64,000 nt of DNA from Serratia proteamaculans_D (lineage in GTDB: Bacteria > Pseudomonadota > Gammaproteobacteria > Enterobacterales > Enterobacteriaceae): assembly GCF_049959315.1 (NCBI RefSeq), contig NZ_CP188201.1. One strand, written 5' to 3'. The notes under the pieces were generated by a model. The model was not told the origin of the DNA, did no database searches, and saw only the letters and a list, made by a program, of their open reading frames with translations. Both the position numbers and the translations under genes were made by a program. Position 1 is the first letter of the stretch. Every line of letters starts with the position of its first letter. Shown here piece by piece: positions 59,472 through 64,000 of this stretch.

Positions 59472-61238
59472 TTAGAGATCCCCGCTGCGGTGTGCGATCA
59501 GATTGGCAAACAGGCCCGGTTGAGCACTCAGCGTGGCGTAATCGCCTTGCTGAACGATCTGCCCACCTTCCATCACCCAAATCTGGTCGTAATCTTCGGT
59601 ATCTTCCAACTGGTGGGTGACCAGCAGGGTGGTTTGTTGGTGCGAGGCGACGTTCAGCGCCTGCATCACCCGCCGTTCACTGTGGGCGTCAAGACTGGCG
59701 GCCGGCTCATCGAGCAGCAGTAAACGACGCGGACTGATCAGCGCCCTGGCTACGGCTACGCGTTGAGCCTGGCCGACGGATAAGCGGGCGGCGTTATCGC
59801 CCACTTCAGTCTCTAATCCCTGTGGCAGATGCGGCAGGATCTCGCCGACGTAGGCTTGTTCCACCGCCTGTTGCAACTGGGCTTCGCCGGCCTGTGGGTT
59901 CCCCAGCAGAATATTGGCTCGCAGCGTCTGAGCCGGCAGGTGCGGGTTTTGACCTACCCAGCCAAGCTGCTGACGCCAAACTTCGGCCGCCAACTCGCGC
60001 AGTTCGATTCCATTGACGGTCAATGAACCGCGATAGGGCAGAAACCCGAGCAATAGATTCAGCAGCGAGCTTTTACCGGCACCGCTCAACCCGACCAGGG
60101 CAATACGCTGGTTCGCCGGCAGGGTGAAACTCAGTGGGCCGGCCAGCAGTACGCCATTCGGTGACAGGATCTCCAAATCCTGCGCCTGCAGTTCCAGCGG
60201 CGCATCGGTATCAAGCCGTTGTGTACCGCTGCCCATTTGCTCGCCCTCGGCACTGAGGAAGGTTTCCAGCGCTTCCGCTGCGCCCACCGCCTGCGCCTTG
60301 GCATGGTAGAAAGCCCCCAGGTCACGCAGAGGTTGGAAGAACTCCGGAGCCAGGATCAGCACCAGGAAACCGGCAAACAGCGTGACGCCGGTGCCGTAGC
60401 TGCCAAAATTAAGTTCGCCAAGGAAGGAGAAGCCGAAATAGACCGCCACTACGGCGATGGAGATAGAGGCGAAGAACTCCAATACTGCCGAGGACAGGAA
60501 TGCCAACCGCAGCACTTCCATGGTGCGGCTGCGGAAGTCCTCGGACGATTTGGCGATCTGCGCGGTTTCTGCTTCAGCCCGGTTGAACAGGCGCAGCGTA
60601 TCCAGCCCGCGCAGGCGGTCGAGGAAATTACCGCTCAGCCGTGCCAGGGCCACAAAGTTACGACGGTTGGCATCGGCGGCACCCATACCGACCAGCGCCA
60701 TAAACATCGGGATCAGCGGCGCGGTGGTCAACAGGATCAGACCGGCAGCCCAGTTGATCGGGAATACGGTAATCAGGATCAGCACCGGGATAAACACCGC
60801 CAGGTACATCTGCGGCAGATAGCGAGAGTAGTAATCCTGCATATCTTCGATTTGTTCGACGATGATGCTGGCCCAACTGCCGGCCGGCTTGCCCTGGATC
60901 CAGGCCGGGCCGAGCTGTTGCAGTTTATCCAGCACCTGTTGACGCATACGCTGGCGGATCACCTGTCCGCAGATAAAACCGACGCGTTCACGTAGCCAAC
61001 TCAACACCGCCCGCAGTGCGAAGGTGGCAGCCAGCCAGATAAACGAGGGGATCAGTTGTTCACGCGGGGCGTGTTCGATAATCAGGGCGTGGAGCAGGGC
61101 GGCCAACAGCCATGCCTGTGCGACGATCAAAACGCCGCTTATCAGCCCCAACAACATGGAAAGGCGCAACCAACGCTGCGCCAGGGTGCTCTGAGTTTTG
61201 AGCCAACGGGTTAACTGTTGCTGTCTGGTTTTTTTCAT
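59472..61238 (-). CDS. cydD: Heterodimeric ABC exporter subunit CydD
   Basis: Partner of CydC, 588 residues as in E. coli. It has a six-helix membrane domain and an ATPase domain with Walker A GLSGAGKSS and a variant signature LSVGQAQRV, as found in E. coli CydD, then LLLDEPAASLD. Start 61238 gives MKKTRQQQLTRWLK; 57 codons of open frame upstream lack similarity and run to the trxB terminator. Translation is likely coupled to cydC. Confidence 0.94.
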   Translation of the reverse strand: MKKTRQQQLTRWLKTQSTLAQRWLRLSMLLGLISGVLIVAQAWLLAALLHALIIEHAPREQLIPSFIWLAATFALRAVLSWLRERVGFICGQVIRQRMRQQVLDKLQQLGPAWIQGKPAGSWASIIVEQIEDMQDYYSRYLPQMYLAVFIPVLILITVFPINWAAGLILLTTAPLIPMFMALVGMGAADANRRNFVALARLSGNFLDRLRGLDTLRLFNRAEAETAQIAKSSEDFRSRTMEVLRLAFLSSAVLEFFASISIAVVAVYFGFSFLGELNFGSYGTGVTLFAGFLVLILAPEFFQPLRDLGAFYHAKAQAVGAAEALETFLSAEGEQMGSGTQRLDTDAPLELQAQDLEILSPNGVLLAGPLSFTLPANQRIALVGLSGAGKSSLLNLLLGFLPYRGSLTVNGIELRELAAEVWRQQLGWVGQNPHLPAQTLRANILLGNPQAGEAQLQQAVEQAYVGEILPHLPQGLETEVGDNAARLSVGQAQRVAVARALISPRRLLLLDEPAASLDAHSERRVMQALNVASHQQTTLLVTHQLEDTEDYDQIWVMEGGQIVQQGDYATLSAQPGLFANLIAHRSGDL

Positions 61239-61408
61239 CAGATATGAGTCTGCGTCGCCGGCGCCTGTTGTTACAGACAAGGTTAACGTACTGTTAAAAA
61301 AAGTGTTTGCCCCAACCTGAAGCGAACAAGTGAAGGCCAATGTTACCTCTTCACCCGGCAGACTGAAAATAATAAAGCGGTCAAATCTTGGTATAACAGA
61401 AGGGGGCA

Positions 61409-61437
61409 AAAAAAAAGCGGCTGTGATAGCCGCTTTT
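61409..61437 (-). terminator. Terminator of trxB
   Basis: On the minus strand AAAAGCGGC, loop TATCACA, GCCGCTTTTTTTTT makes a strong hairpin with T-run, 20 bases after the trxB stop. Confidence 0.9.
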
Positions 61438-61457
61438 CAGGATGACACCGAATGCTG

Positions 61458-62429
61458 TTACAGCACTTCTGCGCCGGCGATGCCGTCCAGATAACGTTCA
61501 GCGTCCAGCGCCGCCATACAACCGGTCCCGGCAGAGGTGATCGCCTGGCGGTAGATGTGGTCCATCACGTCGCCGGCGGCGAATACGCCCGGAATGGTGG
61601 TCTGGGTGGCATTACCGTGAATGCCGGACTGCACCTTGATGTAGCCGTTTTCCAGCTCAAGCTGACCACCGAAAATACTGGTGTTCGGGCTGTGGCCGAT
61701 AGCGATAAACACGCCGGCCAGTTCCAGTTCCTGCGTTTGGTTTTCCGCTTTGGTGCTACGGATACGTACGCCGGTCACGCCCATTTGATCGCCCAGCACT
61801 TCGTCCAGAGTATGGTCGGTGTGCAGCACGATATTGCCGTTTTTCACTTTCTCCATCAGCCGGTTGATCAGGATCTTCTCGGAACGGAAGCTGTCACGGC
61901 GGTGAATCAGGTGAACTTCGGCGGCGATGTTGGACAAATACAGCGCTTCTTCCACGGCAGTGTTGCCACCACCGACGACCGCGACTTTCTGATTACGGTA
62001 GAAGAAACCGTCACAGGTAGCACAGGCAGACACGCCTTTGCCTTTGAAAGCTTCTTCGGTAGGCAGGCCAAGGTAACGGGCCGATGCGCCAGTGGCGATA
62101 ATCAGTGCATCACAGGTGTATTCGCCGCTGTCGCCAAACAGGCGGAACGGACGATTCTGCAGATCAACGCTGTTGATGTGGTCAAACACAATCTCGGTCT
62201 GGAATTTTTCAGCATGCTCGCGCATACGCTCCATCAGCGCCGGGCCGGTCAGGCCTTCGGCATCACCCGGCCAGTTTTCCACTTCGGTGGTGGTGGTCAA
62301 CTGACCCCCTTGCTCCATACCGGTAATCAACACCGGGTTCAGGTTGGCGCGCGCTGCGTAAACTGCGGCGGTATAACCAGCCGGGCCGGAGCCCAGGATC
62401 AATAATTTGCTGTGTTTAGCCGTGCCCAT
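61458..62429 (-). CDS. trxB: Thioredoxin reductase TrxB
   Basis: TrxB reduces thioredoxin with NADPH. The 323-residue flavoprotein has FAD motif GSGPAGYTAAVYAARA, active-site Cys136-Ala-Thr-Cys139 (ACATCDGFF), NADPH motif GGGNTAVEEALYLS and C-terminal FAD motif GVFAAGDVMD. Start 62429 gives MGTAKHSKLLILGSGP; the open frame continues 20 codons upstream. It is divergent from lrp, as in E. coli. Confidence 0.96.
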   Translation of the reverse strand: MGTAKHSKLLILGSGPAGYTAAVYAARANLNPVLITGMEQGGQLTTTTEVENWPGDAEGLTGPALMERMREHAEKFQTEIVFDHINSVDLQNRPFRLFGDSGEYTCDALIIATGASARYLGLPTEEAFKGKGVSACATCDGFFYRNQKVAVVGGGNTAVEEALYLSNIAAEVHLIHRRDSFRSEKILINRLMEKVKNGNIVLHTDHTLDEVLGDQMGVTGVRIRSTKAENQTQELELAGVFIAIGHSPNTSIFGGQLELENGYIKVQSGIHGNATQTTIPGVFAAGDVMDHIYRQAITSAGTGCMAALDAERYLDGIAGAEVL

Positions 62430-63097
62430 GAATACCCTCTTTTCCCACAATGGCGGACAATGGATCCGATTGTAGGGAAAACGCAGCATTAAAAAAAGCG
62501 TCAGGGGATGTTGTTAACGATTTGTTTGATAGCCATTACCTATTAATTATTAAATTGCTGCTAAAGCGAGCGTAAAACGCAGCAATTTAACTTATGGAAA
62601 TCACTCATCGCCGCTCTTTACTCTATTGAGCGGAAACAGCCCATTTAGCGGGTTTAAGCGCTTTGACTGTGGGCTTTTCAAGCCAGCGATTCATAACTAA
62701 AAACGGGGTGCTAACTTTTCATGACGGTACGTTCTTCTGATTTTGCTTCTTTTACTTTGACAATCCGCTGCGCATTTGCGAAAACATCATAGGAAGAAGA
62801 AATTATCCCTGTCCCTACAGTAAATCGTACGTATTTACAGCGTTGGTGCAGAATTTTGCGCCGTTGCTGAAGCTTCGTGTGGCAGGTGAGGGGACAGCGC
62901 GCAAGCAGGGGAATTCTTCTTGCAAATAACGTCATTTAAAAACCCGGTGCAGGGTTTGACAGACAGGCTGCACCAGGGGAGATGATGGTAGTGAAGCATA
63001 TGACAGGCATTGGGTCTTCGCTTGGAACGAACCCTTACACATTGACGTTGGTTAGGGTGTGGCAAGTGCAGGGAAGAAAATAAGAGAGACAATAATA
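62430..63097. other. Long divergent control region between trxB and lrp
   Basis: These 668 bases contain no gene. E. coli lrp has a long untranslated leader (about 270 bases), so much of this is probably lrp leader and promoter. A TTGACA at 62757-62762 lacks a good -10 at proper spacing. The first 200 bases are AT-rich. Confidence 0.55.
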
Positions 63098-63592
63098 ATG
63101 GCAGACAATAAGAAACGCCCGGGTAAAGATCTCGACCGTATCGACCGCAATATCCTGAACGAGCTGCAGAAGGATGGGCGTATTTCGAACGTTGAGCTTT
63201 CCAAGCGCGTGGGGTTATCCCCAACCCCATGTTTAGAACGTGTGCGCCGCCTCGAGCGCCAGGGTTTTATTCATGGTTATACCGCTTTGCTCAACCCGCA
63301 TTATCTGGATGCGTCCCTGCTGGTCTTCGTAGAAATCACGTTGAACCGCGGTGCGCCGGATGTGTTTGAGCAATTCAACTCGGCAGTACAGAAACTTGAA
63401 GAAATTCAGGAGTGTCATCTGGTGTCCGGTGATTTCGACTATCTGTTGAAAACCCGCGTGCCGGATATGTCGGCTTACCGTAAGTTGCTCGGTGAAACCT
63501 TGCTGCGTCTGCCGGGGGTTAACGACACCCGTACGTACGTGGTAATGGAAGAAGTGAAACAGAGTAACCGTCTGGTTATCAAAACACGGTAG
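63098..63592 (+). CDS. lrp: Leucine-responsive regulatory protein Lrp
   Basis: A 164-residue global regulator of amino-acid metabolism, pili and nutrient transport. N-terminal helix-turn-helix (ISNVELSKRVGLSPTPCLERVRRL) and C-terminal RAM effector domain. It differs from the E. coli protein at only a handful of residues. Start 63098 has AGAGAC upstream and gives MADNKKRPGKDLDRID; the frame is open 13 codons further upstream. Confidence 0.97.
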   Translation: MADNKKRPGKDLDRIDRNILNELQKDGRISNVELSKRVGLSPTPCLERVRRLERQGFIHGYTALLNPHYLDASLLVFVEITLNRGAPDVFEQFNSAVQKLEEIQECHLVSGDFDYLLKTRVPDMSAYRKLLGETLLRLPGVNDTRTYVVMEEVKQSNRLVIKTR

Positions 63593-63650
63593 GGTGCAGG
63601 TGCAAAACCTGATTAAATTGGTTACACTCCTGTTTATTCATACAGTTTCG

Positions 63651-63673
63651 GCGCCGGGAAAGCTTCTCGGCGC
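63651..63673. other. Hairpin between lrp and ftsK
   Basis: GCGCCG (63651-63656) and CGGCGC (63668-63673) with inner GAA/TTC pairing form a stem-loop. No long T-run follows, so it may be a weak lrp terminator or leader structure of ftsK. Confidence 0.4.
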
Positions 63674-63712
63674 TGTTGCTATGTCAGCTAACAGGAACCT
63701 GGAGAGCCTTTC

Positions 63713-64000
63713 TTGAGCCAGGAATATACAGAAGATAAAGAAGTTACCTTGAGAAAACTCAGCAGCGGCCGCCGTTTGCTCGAAGCTGTGTTGATTGTGG
63801 TAGCCATTTTTGCCATATACCTCATGGCTGCCTTGGTCAGTTTCAATCCGTCTGACCCAAGCTGGTCGCAGACCGCGTGGCATGAGCCTATTCATAACCT
63901 GGGCGGTGGCGTCGGGGCCTGGATGGCCGACACATTGTTCTTCACCTTCGGGGTACTCGCCTATGCGATACCACCGATCATGCTGGTGTTGTGCTGGGCG
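63713..64000 (+). CDS. ftsK: DNA translocase FtsK, 5' part
   Basis: Only the first 96 residues are in the window. They match the E. coli FtsK N-terminus: MSQEYTEDKEVTLRKLSSGRR, then the first membrane helix (LLEAVLIVVAIFAIYLMAALVSF), the periplasmic loop NPSDPSWSQTAWHEP and the second helix. FtsK is an essential divisome protein coordinating chromosome dimer resolution. The start codon is TTG at 63713 with GGAGA seven bases upstream. Position after lrp is as in E. coli. Confidence 0.95.
   Translation, partial: MSQEYTEDKEVTLRKLSSGRRLLEAVLIVVAIFAIYLMAALVSFNPSDPSWSQTAWHEPIHNLGGGVGAWMADTLFFTFGVLAYAIPPIMLVLCWA

Noticed and set aside
62835..63230. Minus-strand frame in the lrp leader
   Set aside because: Extends into lrp on the opposite strand, with no motif; the region is a known type of long lrp leader.
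1..64000. CRISPR arrays, insertion sequences, prophage or integrase genes
   Set aside because: No regularly spaced direct repeats and no transposase, integrase or phage structural protein found; accessory genes appear as simple insertions.

Overview
The window reads as chromosome of an enterobacterium of the Yersiniaceae, most likely Serratia. Protein sequences are close to Escherichia coli orthologues, and gene order follows the E. coli dacC-to-ftsK segment, but with Serratia-type insertions. No rRNA, tRNA, insertion sequence, prophage or CRISPR array was found.

Layout. 1-6906: the dacC 3' end, the serine uptake and deamination pair sdaC-sdaB, then deoC-deoR and a divergent sugar-mutarotase-like gene sharing a promoter region with two DeoR-type operators. 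6943-13128: two adjacent PAP2 membrane phosphatases (the second is ybjG), an exported nucleosidase-like protein, ecotin, and an AT-rich accessory stretch (tandem SnoaL-like protein, LysR regulator, PLP-dependent dehydratase). 13159-18179: sRNA RybB with a sigma-E promoter, ybjL, ybjM, grxA, ybjC, rimK, ybjN. 18587-24652: putrescine ABC transporter potFGHI, ybjO, rlmC. 24649-26087: a toxin cassette (StbDE/RelBE-type pair, a 55-aa micro-gene and a Fic protein) lying exactly between rlmC and artJ, which are neighbours in E. coli. 26176-30007: arginine transport genes artJ, artM, artQ, artI, artP with ARG boxes. 30269-36497: ybjP, ybjQ, a DUF3300 lipoprotein, amiD, ybjS, ybjT. 36651-40240: a DUF1294 gene and an RpiR-type regulator divergent from a PTS EIICB-NanE pair, probably for N-acetylmannosamine. 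40281-49902: ltaE, poxB, hcr, hcp, lysO, ybjD, ybjX. 50094-56438: macAB, cspD, clpS, clpA. 56652-64000: infA, aat, cydC, cydD, trxB, lrp and the start of ftsK.

How the parts fit. Most genes are housekeeping or stress functions: polyamine and arginine uptake, nitrosative stress (hcp-hcr with an NsrR-like site), envelope stress (RybB, macAB with a PhoP-like box), protein quality control (clpSA), redox (grxA, trxB, cydDC). Catabolic modules cover serine, deoxyribose phosphate, threonine and amino sugars. Compared with E. coli, nfsA, aqpZ and tRNA serW are missing from their usual places; a long interrupted inverted repeat occupies the serW position.

The least explained parts are the Fic protein with its tail-to-tail overlapping micro-gene, the DeoR-operator-flanked mutarotase-like gene, the RpiR-PTS-NanE module, the AT-rich 10-13 kb cassette, and the structured repeat between clpA and infA. 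No wholly new system can be proven from sequence reading alone; the Fic/micro-gene pair is the best candidate. Functions and symbols rest on recognising protein families by eye; no database search was run.
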